The position numbers and the translations under genes are program-made. The notes below the pieces were generated by a model. It was not told the origin of the DNA and made no database searches. It was given only the letters and a program-made list of their open reading frames with translations. A stretch of DNA of 12,699 nucleotides from positions 1-12,699 of the forward strand of contig WRNP01000044.1 of the NCBI GenBank assembly GCA_009776515.1, given 5' to 3'. Below, piece after piece: positions 1 to 7,447 of this stretch (positions are counted from its first letter, which is position 1; the number at the start of each line of letters is the position of its first letter). This DNA is from Dehalococcoidia bacterium (GTDB lineage: Bacteria > Chloroflexota > Dehalococcoidia > Dehalococcoidales > UBA1222).

Positions 1-800
1 CGCTCGACCAGTATCTTGCCGAGGCCGCCATTTCCGGTATATCCGAGTTGGATACGCGAGCCATAACTCGCAAGCTCCGTACTCAAGGCACCATGATGGG
101 CATCGTGACCTCTGATAAGACGCCGGAACAAGCCCTTGAACTCCTAAACTCGGTGCCCCGCTACGGACAGACCAATTTCGTGAAAGATGTCTCTACCCGC
201 TCTGTCTTCCGCTGGCAAGATGACAGAGCAACACATCCATTTCACCTCGCGGTATTGGACTGCGGAGTCAACTACGGTATACTGCGAGCACTTAGTGCAC
301 TAGACTGCGCCGTCACCGTAGTGCCCAGCGCTACTTCAGCCGAGGAGATCTTGAACCTCAAGCCGAACGGCGTGATCATCTCGCCAGGTCCGGGAAATCC
401 CGATCTTCTGGGCAACATCGTTTCAAGCATCGAGAAGCTTATCGGACGGTTGCCGATCATGGGCATCTGCCTGGGTGCCCAGCTTATTACTCACGCTTTC
501 GGCGGCAAGAGCCTCAAGCTCAGTTTTGGCCACCGCGGTGCTAATCAGCCTGTACGAGAACTCCGCACCAAGCGCGTACATATCACATCGCAAAATCACA
601 CCTATGTGCCCGATCCGGACTCACTTCCTTCCGAACTTGGGATCAGCCACGTAAGCTTAAATGACGGTACCATCGAAGGCGTCAGGCATAAGTCTCTGCC
701 CATCTTTGCTGTTCAGTACTGGACCGAAGCTTCACCTAGGACACTGGGTAGCTTTCAGGTCTTTGAGGAGTTTTTGGAGATGGTGCGAGGAGCGAAGTAA
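1..800 (+). CDS. carA: Carbamoyl-phosphate synthase small subunit (glutaminase), 5'-truncated by the window edge
   Basis: This is the C-terminal part (266 codons, reading from base 3) of the glutamine-hydrolysing subunit that passes ammonia to CarB. The small-subunit N-domain signature DTRAITRKLR is at its start. A class I glutamine amidotransferase domain follows with SPGPGNP, the nucleophile motif GICLGAQ (Cys codon 468-470), GHRGANQ and SQNH. The expected terminal motif QYHPEASPGP reads QYWTEASPRT, so the catalytic His (His353 in E. coli numbering) is Trp (codon 720-722), while the following Glu is kept. The usual Gly after SQNH is Thr, and GHQ reads GAQ. Family members are roughly 360-385 residues, so about 100-120 N-terminal residues lie outside the window. 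The TTG at 48 is internal, not a start. Identity is certain from sequence and from carB next door; whether it still hydrolyses glutamine is doubtful. Confidence 0.95.
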   Translation, partial: LDQYLAEAAISGISELDTRAITRKLRTQGTMMGIVTSDKTPEQALELLNSVPRYGQTNFVKDVSTRSVFRWQDDRATHPFHLAVLDCGVNYGILRALSALDCAVTVVPSATSAEEILNLKPNGVIISPGPGNPDLLGNIVSSIEKLIGRLPIMGICLGAQLITHAFGGKSLKLSFGHRGANQPVRELRTKRVHITSQNHTYVPDPDSLPSELGISHVSLNDGTIEGVRHKSLPIFAVQYWTEASPRTLGSFQVFEEFLEMVRGAK

Positions 801-854
801 TGAGCGCACTAATAATACGAGGTACACCAAAACAATTATCTGGGAAATAGATTT

Positions 855-860
855 GGGGAG
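855..860 (+). promoter_or_regulatory. Ribosome binding site of carB
   Basis: GGGGAG lies 11 nt before the carB ATG, in the 71-nt gap after carA. The spacing is slightly long but it is the only good purine run there. I see no clear promoter or terminator in the gap, so carB is probably co-transcribed with carA. Confidence 0.5.
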
Positions 861-871
861 ACTGTAGAGCC

Positions 872-3800
872 ATGCCTTCTAAGCCTTCTAAAGTACTGAT
901 CATCGGCTCGGGGCCCATCGTCATCGGGCAGGCCGCAGAATTTGACTACGCCGGCACACAGGCTTGCAAAGCCATGCGCGAGGAAGGTGTAAGTTCCGTG
1001 CTGGTAAACTCCAATCCGGCTACCATCATGACCGATGAGGAGATTGCCGATGTCGTCTACATCGAGCCACTTACCCTGGATGTCCTCACGCGTATCATTG
1101 AACAGGAGCGACCGGACGGATTGCTACCTACTCTTGGCGGGCAGACAGGTCTGAACCTGGCGGTGGCACTGGCAGATGCCGGGGTGCTTGAAAAATATAA
1201 TGTGCGCCCCCTTGGTACATCCATTGAGACCATCAGGACTGCCGAGGATCGGGAGCTTTTCAAACAGCTTCTTATCAAGATTGGCGAGCCGGTACCTCCA
1301 AGTGCCACGGTGAATACCTTAGAGGATGCCCAACTCGTCGCACGAAATCTTGGTTTGCCCGTAGTCATCCGCCCCTCCTATACCTTGGGTGGTACGGGCG
1401 GGGGAATGGCTCATACCTGGGAAGAGCTTGATCAAGTGGCCAGTGCAGGACTACTGGCATCTCCTACCAACCAAGTGCTGGTGGAGAAATCGGTTGCCGG
1501 CTGGAAAGAGATTGAGTACGAGGTCATCCGCGATGCCGCCGACACTTGCATCACCGTCTGTAACATGGAAAACTTTGATCCCGTCGGCGTCCACACCGGT
1601 GACAGTATCGTGGTGGCCCCATCCCAGACGCTTACCGCCAAAGAATGCCAGATGCTACGAACGGCAAGTCTCAAGATTGTCTGTGCTCTCAAGATTGAGG
1701 GGGGGTGCAATATCCAGTTTGCCCTAGATCCCAAAAGCGGTCGGTATGTCGTCATTGAGGTCAACCCCCGCGTGAGCCGCTCCTCTGCCCTGGCCTCAAA
1801 GGCCACAGGTTACCCCATCGCCCGCGTCGCTTCAAAGATCGCCATCGGCAAAAGGCTGGACGAAATTACCAACGCCGTCACGGGCAAGACGCTGGCCTCT
1901 TTTGAACCGGCGTTGGATTACCTGGTGGTAAAGATTCCCCGTTGGCCGTTCGATAAGTTCGCCTCGGGCGATAGACTGCTAGGCACTCAAATGAAAGCCA
2001 CGGGCGAAGTGATGGCTATTGACCGCACCTTTGAAGCCGCTTTCCAGAAAGCCGTGCGCTCACTGGAGTTCGGCAAGAAATCTCTGCTCTGGGAAGACCC
2101 AAGTTGGAAGTTCGGCAGTGATATAGATAGCTACCCTATGCAACCAACCGATGTCCGGCTGTGGGTGATTATGGCCGCCCTCAGGCGCGCCGTCACCCCA
2201 TTAGCCATCGCCGAGGCGACTGGCATCGATCCCTGGTTTCTGTACAAATTACAAGGTATTGTGGCCATGGAAAAGCGGCTGCTCCAAGAACCGCTCGCAC
2301 CGGAGCTTATGCACCACGCTAAACGGATGGGCTTTCCCGACCGCATTATCGGCACTCTAGCCGACCGCCTGCCGGAGCAGGTGCGGGAGATGCGTCAGGA
2401 ATGGGGCATCAGACCTGTCTATAAGATGGTGGACACCTGCGCCGCCGAATTTGAGGCAGCTACCCCCTACTTCTACAGCACCTACGAGGAAGAGAACGAG
2501 GCGGTACCAGAAACAACACAAAAAGCGGTGGTCATCGGCTCAGGCCCCATCCGTATTGCCCAAGGTATTGAATTTGATTACAGTAGCGTACACGCTGCTC
2601 GCGCTCTGCACCAAGCAGGCTACCAGAGTATTATGATCAACTCCAATCCCGAAACCGTCTCCACTGACTTCGACACCTCCGACCGCCTCTACTTTGAGGC
2701 GTTGGACGAGGAGAGCATCAGGGATATGCTCGAGAATGAATCTCTGGTTCCGTCAGGTGTAACCACAGGCGAGGGCACCATCTTTCCCCTTTCCATCGTG
2801 CAATTCGGCGGGCAGACAGCCATCAATCTAGCCGAGCCACTCACCCGGGCCAGTTTGCCTCTTATTGGTTCAAGTGCAGAAACCACCGATGTTGCCTCTG
2901 ACCGTGGGCGATTTGAGCAATTCCTCTCTGATCTTGGCATCCCCCAAGCACCAGGAGCCGGTATACGCACCATCGATGAAGCGCTCAGCACCGCCGAAGT
3001 CATCGGCTACCCCGTGCTGGTGCGCCCGAGCTACGTGCTGGGCGGACGCGCCATGGAGATCGTCCACGACGCTTCTGAGCTGGTGCGCTATATGCAAGCA
3101 GCCGCCGAGCTTGATACGGGGCATGTCATTTTGATAGATAAATATCTGCAAGGCAAAGAGGTGGAAATTGATGCCGTGTCCGACGGTGAAACAGTCTTCA
3201 TTCCCGGTGTTATGGAGCATATCGAGCGCGCCGGAGTACACAGCGGTGACTCCATGGCTGTCTATCCGGCCATCCGACTTTCCTCACGGGAAATAGACAC
3301 CATAGTGGACTACTCAGTGCGCATGGGGCGAGCGCTGGGCATCGTAGGGCTCATGAACGTGCAGTTTGTGGTGACAGGAGGAAGCGATGGACTGTCCCAG
3401 ATCTACGTGCTGGAGGTCAATCCGCGCGCCTCGCGCACCGTCCCGTTCATTTCGAAAGTCACGGGCGTGCCGCTGGTAGATCTTGCCACCCGCGTCATGC
3501 TGGGAGAAAGCCTTAAAGAACAGGGCTATGCCACCGGATTGCACCCCAACAGCCCCTTGGTGGCTGTCAAAGCCCCGGTATTTTCCATGTCGAAGCTCAC
3601 GGGGGTGGACACTTACCTTGGTCCGGAGATGAAATCCACCGGGGAGGTGATGGGCATCGACAAGAATTTTGAGGCCGCTCTGACCAAGTCGCTATTGGCC
3701 GCAGGGATGATGTTGCCGCCCGAAGGCAAGCTCCTGCTTTCCATCGCCGATCGTGACAAGGCTGAGGCCTTACCCATCATCCGCCGTCTGCATAGTGTGG

Positions 3801-4132
3801 GTTATCATTTTTTTGCCACCGAGGGCACCGCTGCCATGATCCGAGCTGCGGACATGCCTGTGCAGGTAATCACTAAAAAGCTCTTCCAGGGACACCCTAA
3901 CGTGGTGGACGCTATCCGCCATGATATGGTGGACGGCGTGGTCAATACCGTCACCGGCGGGCGCGTGTCGCTACGGGACGGCTTTGAGATTCGCCGCAGT
4001 GCCGCCGAGAAGCGCATCCCGTGTTTTACCTCACTGGATACCCTATCCGCCTTAGCTGATGCCCTGTCTCGCGGTGAGCAAGGCTATAATGTAATGCCGC
4101 TTCCGGAATATCGACGCAAGGAGTTGGCTTAA
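872..4132 (+). CDS. carB: Carbamoyl-phosphate synthase large subunit
   Basis: Makes carbamoyl phosphate from bicarbonate, ammonia and two ATP, for pyrimidine and arginine synthesis in the cytosol. The 1086 residues match the usual full length (E. coli about 1073) and show the internal duplication. The first half has GSGPIVIGQAAEFDYAG near the N-terminus, the ATP-grasp loop PSYTLGGTGGGM near residue 168 and EVNPRVSRSS near 296. The second half repeats these as GSGPIRIAQGIEFDYSSVHA near 553, PSYVLGGRAMEI near 719 and EVNPRASRTVPF near 848. A C-terminal MGS-like regulatory domain begins near 953 and holds the segment VNTVTGG. No catalytic motif is visibly broken; GSGPIRIGQ reading GSGPIRIAQ is a mild change. 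ATG start with GGGGAG upstream. It sits between carA and pyrK on the same strand. If CarA has lost glutaminase activity, this subunit could still work with free ammonia (inference). Confidence 0.97.
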   Translation: MPSKPSKVLIIGSGPIVIGQAAEFDYAGTQACKAMREEGVSSVLVNSNPATIMTDEEIADVVYIEPLTLDVLTRIIEQERPDGLLPTLGGQTGLNLAVALADAGVLEKYNVRPLGTSIETIRTAEDRELFKQLLIKIGEPVPPSATVNTLEDAQLVARNLGLPVVIRPSYTLGGTGGGMAHTWEELDQVASAGLLASPTNQVLVEKSVAGWKEIEYEVIRDAADTCITVCNMENFDPVGVHTGDSIVVAPSQTLTAKECQMLRTASLKIVCALKIEGGCNIQFALDPKSGRYVVIEVNPRVSRSSALASKATGYPIARVASKIAIGKRLDEITNAVTGKTLASFEPALDYLVVKIPRWPFDKFASGDRLLGTQMKATGEVMAIDRTFEAAFQKAVRSLEFGKKSLLWEDPSWKFGSDIDSYPMQPTDVRLWVIMAALRRAVTPLAIAEATGIDPWFLYKLQGIVAMEKRLLQEPLAPELMHHAKRMGFPDRIIGTLADRLPEQVREMRQEWGIRPVYKMVDTCAAEFEAATPYFYSTYEEENEAVPETTQKAVVIGSGPIRIAQGIEFDYSSVHAARALHQAGYQSIMINSNPETVSTDFDTSDRLYFEALDEESIRDMLENESLVPSGVTTGEGTIFPLSIVQFGGQTAINLAEPLTRASLPLIGSSAETTDVASDRGRFEQFLSDLGIPQAPGAGIRTIDEALSTAEVIGYPVLVRPSYVLGGRAMEIVHDASELVRYMQAAAELDTGHVILIDKYLQGKEVEIDAVSDGETVFIPGVMEHIERAGVHSGDSMAVYPAIRLSSREIDTIVDYSVRMGRALGIVGLMNVQFVVTGGSDGLSQIYVLEVNPRASRTVPFISKVTGVPLVDLATRVMLGESLKEQGYATGLHPNSPLVAVKAPVFSMSKLTGVDTYLGPEMKSTGEVMGIDKNFEAALTKSLLAAGMMLPPEGKLLLSIADRDKAEALPIIRRLHSVGYHFFATEGTAAMIRAADMPVQVITKKLFQGHPNVVDAIRHDMVDGVVNTVTGGRVSLRDGFEIRRSAAEKRIPCFTSLDTLSALADALSRGEQGYNVMPLPEYRRKELA

Positions 4133-4143
4133 TACGCCAAGCC

Positions 4144-4929
4144 ATGGATATCGTACCCATCCGCACGTTTGCCAGAGTTATTACCAACGATACGGTCATG
4201 CCAGGGGTACATTTGCTTTGGCTTGAGGAGCCGAGAGTAGCTGCCCAGGCCAGACCTGGGCAGTTCGTCATGCTGAAATGCCAAAACGGCACTTTTTTAC
4301 GCCGACCCTTAAGCATTCACCGCCTAAGCGCGGACAAAACCCGCCTGGCCTTTCTTTTTGCCTCAGTCGGCCGGGGCACCGCCTGGCTGGCTACTCTCGA
4401 GGCGGGCGACTATATCGACCTATTAGGACCACTGGGCAATGGGTTTGATCCATCCCCCGGACTTAGAAGGGCCGTACTGATAGCTGGCGGTTTGGGGGTA
4501 GCCCCTCTAGGTTTTCTGGCCGATGAACTCATAGCACGGGGTACCCAGGTATCTTTTGCGTACGGAGCCGCCACATCCGCTCTCCTCTGCCCCGATCGTC
4601 TGTTGCCCGAAGGAGCGGAGTATGTTTTTATCACCGAGGACGGCAGCCGCGGTCGGCCGGGATTCGTCACCGCCCATCTGCCGGCACTATTTAAAGAAGG
4701 ATCAGAGTTATTCGCCTGCGGACCGACCCCCATGTACCGGGCGCTTGCCTCCCTAGATGAGTGTAAAAAACTCCAGATACAGGTATCGCTTGAGATTCGA
4801 ATGGCCTGCGCCTTGGGTGTCTGCTATGGCTGCACCATAAACACCGACAAAGGGCTTCAACAGGTCTGCCGCCACGGACCGGTATTCAACATACACAGTG
4901 TTTTGTGGGATGAATTCCCGGATATTTAG
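4144..4929 (+). CDS. pyrK: Dihydroorotate dehydrogenase B, electron transfer subunit
   Basis: FAD and [2Fe-2S] subunit that carries electrons from the PyrD subunit of class 1B dihydroorotate dehydrogenase to NAD+. The 261 residues give the full ferredoxin-reductase layout: an N-terminal barrel with the flavin motif RRPLSI (53-58), a nucleotide-binding stretch AGGLGVAPLGF (114-124), CGPTPM (192-197), and four cluster cysteines at 222, 227, 230 and 242 (C-x4-C-x2-C-x11-C) followed by the typical GPVF. The ATG lies 11 nt after the carB stop. No other in-frame start was found just upstream, and no good Shine-Dalgarno sequence is at proper spacing (AAGGAG at 4118-4123 is 20 nt away), so translation may be coupled to carB. 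In many bacteria pyrD follows pyrK, but here the operon ends at a truncated antisense gene. Confidence 0.93.
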   Translation: MDIVPIRTFARVITNDTVMPGVHLLWLEEPRVAAQARPGQFVMLKCQNGTFLRRPLSIHRLSADKTRLAFLFASVGRGTAWLATLEAGDYIDLLGPLGNGFDPSPGLRRAVLIAGGLGVAPLGFLADELIARGTQVSFAYGAATSALLCPDRLLPEGAEYVFITEDGSRGRPGFVTAHLPALFKEGSELFACGPTPMYRALASLDECKKLQIQVSLEIRMACALGVCYGCTINTDKGLQQVCRHGPVFNIHSVLWDEFPDI

Positions 4930-5326
4930 TACCATCATGACGAGACATGGGGCGCATTTTTATAACCGAAAATCTGCCGACACCAGAGTGGCGCCGAACT
5001 TCGTCATCTGGCGTCGAGGATCCAGTGAGAATAAATTGTCCTTTTTGCTTTCGATCATCCACCTCGCGCCGCACATAATTCCATATTTGAGGGTGTTCTT
5101 GCCATTCGTCAAGCAATCCCGGTGTGGCACCAACCAATATCATCTTTGGATCAATTCCCATCATAATGCGCGCCTGTTCATCGGTATCAAACTTCGCCAC
5201 GCTGGCAGAGATTTGCATCGCAGTTTCTGTTTTACCGCAACCATTTGCTCCCTCAATGAGCACTGCACCTGAACTTAGTAGGCGCTCAGTCAATAGTGAG
5301 TCAGTGAATCTTTTATAATAATCCAA
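4886..5326 (-). pseudogene. 3'-truncated AAA ATPase of the DUF4143 type
   Basis: The N-terminal portion of a prokaryotic AAA_14/DUF4143 ATPase, a family common in accessory regions whose role is mostly unclear. Visible are SSGAVLIEG leading into a Walker A GANGCGKT, then GATPGLLDEWQ (Walker B-like), QFILTGSSTP and the family's KMRPMS. Family members are about 400 residues or more. Here recognisable sequence stops at RPMS (about base 4943), 14 nt beyond the pyrK stop. The remaining codons simply read pyrK's 3' end antisense to a chance stop at 4886. All of the C-terminal DUF4143 region is missing. The likely start is TTG at 5326, with AAGGCGG (5340-5334) 7 nt before it; the frame stays open upstream to a GTG at 5365, but those extra residues do not look like the family. 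Almost certainly non-functional. Confidence 0.8.
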
Positions 5327-5367
5327 AACACTACCGCCTTTTTCTATGACACCAGCATGCCACACTT

Positions 5368-5420
5368 ATCCGCTAAATTGTAAATGTTTCATCCGCTCCA
5401 TTGTAAGTATTTCATCCGCT
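5368..5420. repeat. Tandem 23-bp direct repeats, possible insertion-sequence end
   Basis: Two adjacent 23-bp units, 5368-5390 and 5391-5413, share ATCCGCT-N2-ATTGTAA-N-T-N-TTTC; they differ at four positions. A third partial copy (ATCCGCT) follows at 5414-5420. Seen another way, TGTAA[AG]T[GA]TTTCATCCGCT is repeated. Several short direct repeats beginning with TGT are typical of IS21-family termini (established knowledge). No istA or istB gene is present, so this can only be a solo end or an unrelated repeat. It lies directly upstream of the truncated ATPase gene. Confidence 0.6.
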
Positions 5421-5598
5421 ATACTGCACCATAAATTATCTCTATGAGGGTTGCGAATACAAATGCGCCGCCAAGTAGACACGCCAGGCCGTAGTGATAA
5501 ATAATACCAAACATTATTAGAACCGAATTGCACAAGCTAGCGATAGCCGCCCGTGTTATGCTCTTTATAATCCCTATTTTTCCATGCGTTTTTTCATT
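5419..5598 (-). pseudogene. Possible decayed small membrane protein, frameshifted in an A run
   Basis: An open frame of 59 codons has no ATG, GTG or TTG near its 5' end but encodes a strongly hydrophobic C-terminal half (segments such as SVLIMFGIIYHYGLACLLGG and AFVFATLIEIIYGAV). In the neighbouring frame, ATG at 5594 gives MKKRMEK and then stops. One extra A in the run of five As (near 5576-5580) would join MKKRMEK to the hydrophobic frame, giving a plausible basic N-terminus plus one or two membrane helices. I do not recognise a family and see no Shine-Dalgarno sequence. It could equally be a chance open frame; the stop overlaps the repeat at 5414-5420. Confidence 0.25.
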
Positions 5599-5900
5599 TC
5601 AGGCCAACATCAGCAAATTGGCTAAACCAAGTTGGAATATGGCTTAACATTATGGCGCGCAAAGTATTCCGATGAGCCAGTTTTGACAACGTTCAACAAT
5701 TTTGCGATGCGCATACTCAGCGACACGGAAGTACATTGATACGCGTAACCAATCAGCCAGGCCTTTTGCATGGGAAAACGTGAAGCCAGAGGGGCGTAAT
5801 TATAAAATATTTTATCTAATTTATACTTTCAGGCATTAGGTACACGGCCTATTGCCGAGTATCTATCCGGCTATATGATCCCAACATAGCAATCTTAGGG

Positions 5901-5925
5901 TAGCCACCGACGGACAAGGTGGCTA
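5901..5925. repeat. Perfect 8-bp inverted repeat with a 9-nt loop
   Basis: TAGCCACC (5901-5908) and GGTGGCTA (5918-5925) pair perfectly around GACGGACAA. No run of Ts follows on either strand, so it does not look like an intrinsic terminator. It lies immediately upstream of the putative -35 of the FN3 gene, where a regulator site or a decayed structure are both possible. Confidence 0.45.
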
Positions 5926-5954
5926 TTGAAGTATTGAGCATATCGAGTTAAACT
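5926..5954 (+). promoter_or_regulatory. Possible sigma70-type promoter of the FN3 protein gene
   Basis: TTGAAG (5926-5931) and TAAACT (5949-5954) are separated by exactly 17 nt; each hexamer matches consensus at four of six positions. It lies about 65 nt before the ATG at 6020. Weak evidence; no other upstream pair looked better. Confidence 0.3.
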
Positions 5955-6019
5955 AACTGAAACTTGAAAGGTATTTTGCAGAAAGCTTATAACGCACCCC
6001 AAATAATCAGGAGGAAAGA

Positions 6020-7291
6020 ATGAAAACCATATCAAAACTCCTACCAACCCTGCTCGCCCTAGCTACCATATTAGGGCTGGTCACGACTATGCCCATGACT
6101 GCTTATGCGGCCACTCCATCAGCGCCAACCAATTTGACGGCAACTACCAGCGCAAACGGCATAATCCTGAGCTGGGAAGACAATTCAACTGACGAAGAAG
6201 GTTTTTTTGTTGAGCGGAAAGAAGGCAGCGATGAATGGGAAACACTGCATCCGGGAAAATATATAACAGGATCTGGGACTGTCAACAAGGATGTAACGAC
6301 CTATACGGATCTCTCGGCGACAGAAGGCAAGAGATATACTTACAGGGTGGCAGCTTTTAACTCGAAGGTGACCGTTTTCGGGTTGCTACAAGACTATTCC
6401 GCTTATTCCAACGAAGTGACCATAACCATGGTTGCCGCGCCAACCAATTTGGCGGCAACGAACAGCGCAAACGGCATAATCCTGAGCTGGGAAGACAATT
6501 CAGACATTGAAAATAGTTTTGTAATCTCAAGGAAAGTGGGCAATAGTGGCGCTTGGAATACTTTGTTCGCAATGGTTGACCCCAATATAACGACCTATAC
6601 AGACACCGAAGTGGAAAGTGGCAAGACATATTATTACAAGGTGAGGGCTCGTAGCCCGAGGCCGTCTGGCATGATGTTGTACTTCGATGATTCCGGTGAT
6701 TCCAATACTGTCGAAGTGGTTGCGCTTACCACCGAAGCACCCATGATAACCGGCCCTACAAGCATGGCGCTCATCGAAGGATATGCGGCAACATCAACCA
6801 ACGCCTACTCCATTACGGGTACTCCGGTGCCCACGGTGGCGCTGGATAACAATTATGAAGGCAAAATCACCTGGAACAACAGCACTAAGAAATTGGACAT
6901 CGCTACGGGGCTGGGAGTTGGCAGTTACCCAATTGTGCTGACCGCCTCAAACGGCACATCGCCTGATGACAGCATCACTTTTACACTCTCAGTCACAGCG
7001 GCGTCTACCACCCCGACAACAATGTCGGCTACTGTTACCACCGAGACACTAGCTACTACTATGGCGTTGGCGCCTACTCAGCCCACCATGGCTGCGTCTG
7101 CTGACGCAACCACAATAGCCAATACGGCCACGACCACGCCAACCACTACTGAACCGACCACAAGCACCAATGCCGCACCATCGGGAACCCAAGACAATGG
7201 CTGGAGCATTGATCGGATAATACTCGTGTCCATTGGCGGCCTTTTAGTCTTGGCCATCATCGTGGGAATCATGGTATTACGGCGGAGATAA
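6020..7291 (+). CDS. Secreted, membrane-anchored fibronectin type III surface protein
   Basis: A 423-residue surface protein of unknown ligand. Order of parts: Sec signal peptide (1-30, MKTISK, hydrophobic core, AYA then AT as cleavage site); first FN3 domain (about 33-135); second FN3 domain (about 138-236), both with the LSWEDNS strand and the Y-x-V pattern; a third Ig-like/cadherin-like domain (about 238-327) starting PMITGPTSMAL; a Thr/Ala/Pro-rich stalk (about 328-395) that may be glycosylated; one membrane helix (about 400-420) and a final RRR. This predicts an extracellular protein with a cytoplasmic positive stop. AGGAGG at 6009-6014 sits 5 nt before ATG, the strongest ribosome binding site in the window. 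It stands alone between a gene-poor stretch and a hairpin. A role in adhesion or cell-surface binding is inference only; I cannot name the family. Confidence 0.88.
   Translation: MKTISKLLPTLLALATILGLVTTMPMTAYAATPSAPTNLTATTSANGIILSWEDNSTDEEGFFVERKEGSDEWETLHPGKYITGSGTVNKDVTTYTDLSATEGKRYTYRVAAFNSKVTVFGLLQDYSAYSNEVTITMVAAPTNLAATNSANGIILSWEDNSDIENSFVISRKVGNSGAWNTLFAMVDPNITTYTDTEVESGKTYYYKVRARSPRPSGMMLYFDDSGDSNTVEVVALTTEAPMITGPTSMALIEGYAATSTNAYSITGTPVPTVALDNNYEGKITWNNSTKKLDIATGLGVGSYPIVLTASNGTSPDDSITFTLSVTAASTTPTTMSATVTTETLATTMALAPTQPTMAASADATTIANTATTTPTTTEPTTSTNAAPSGTQDNGWSIDRIILVSIGGLLVLAIIVGIMVLRRR
6122..6502 (+). repeat. 66-bp direct repeat pair inside the FN3 gene
   Basis: Bases 6122-6187 and 6437-6502 are identical except for three positions. 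They are 315 bp apart, exactly 105 codons and one FN3 unit, and encode the start of each domain (APTNL to LSWEDNS). The rest of the two domains is much less alike, so this is either gene conversion of the domain start or strong constraint. Confidence 0.9.
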
Positions 7292-7357
7292 TGGGCAGTG
7301 GAGAAATTGTGCTGGCGGAAGACTAAGGTTACCAGGCTCTAAAAGGCGCATCGTCAT

Positions 7358-7413
7358 CAAACTAGGGGCGGCGCTTGGTTATACTTAACGCTCAAAGCGC
7401 CGTCCCTAGTTTG
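7358..7413. terminator. Long hairpin between convergent genes, putative bidirectional terminator
   Basis: Arms 7358-7376 and 7395-7413 pair over 19 positions with a single G-T wobble, around an 18-nt loop. The stem is GC-rich in the middle and closes with CAAAC/GTTTG. It lies 66 nt after the FN3 stop and 34 nt after the folE stop on the other strand, where a shared terminator is expected. There is no long T run beyond the stem on either strand, so termination may be imperfect or the element may be a small repeat. Confidence 0.6.
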
Positions 7414-7447
7414 CAGGCTTTCCACCCGCTGATAATCGCGCAGGCCC

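Larger units (their letters stand above)
5599..6008. other. Gene-poor stretch upstream of the FN3 protein
   Basis: About 400 bases with no convincing gene. Short open frames exist on both strands of the same interval. On the - strand, 5799-5650 gives 49 codons without a start at its 5' end. On the + strand, ATG at 5652 is broken by TGA at 5673 and then stays open to 5783. Neither resembles a family I know, and both could be remnants. The part near 5800-5835 is very AT-rich. A hairpin (5901-5925) and a weak promoter (5926-5954) lie closer to the next gene and are listed separately. Confidence 0.5.

Noticed and set aside
1432..1806. Open frame of 124 codons on the - strand inside carB
   Set aside because: Antisense shadow of conserved ATP-grasp sequence, with no independent features.
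2870..3241. Open frame of 123 codons on the - strand inside carB
   Set aside because: His/Gly-rich antisense shadow of the carB second ATP-grasp domain.
4898..5272. Open frame of 124 codons on the + strand after pyrK
   Set aside because: It lies opposite the ATPase remnant, whose Walker A and other motifs show that the - strand was the coding one.
5650..5799. Overlapping open frames on both strands (49 codons on -, a TGA-broken frame on +)
   Set aside because: No start at the head of the - frame, an early stop in the + frame, no ribosome binding site and no family resemblance; kept only as a note in the gene-poor stretch.
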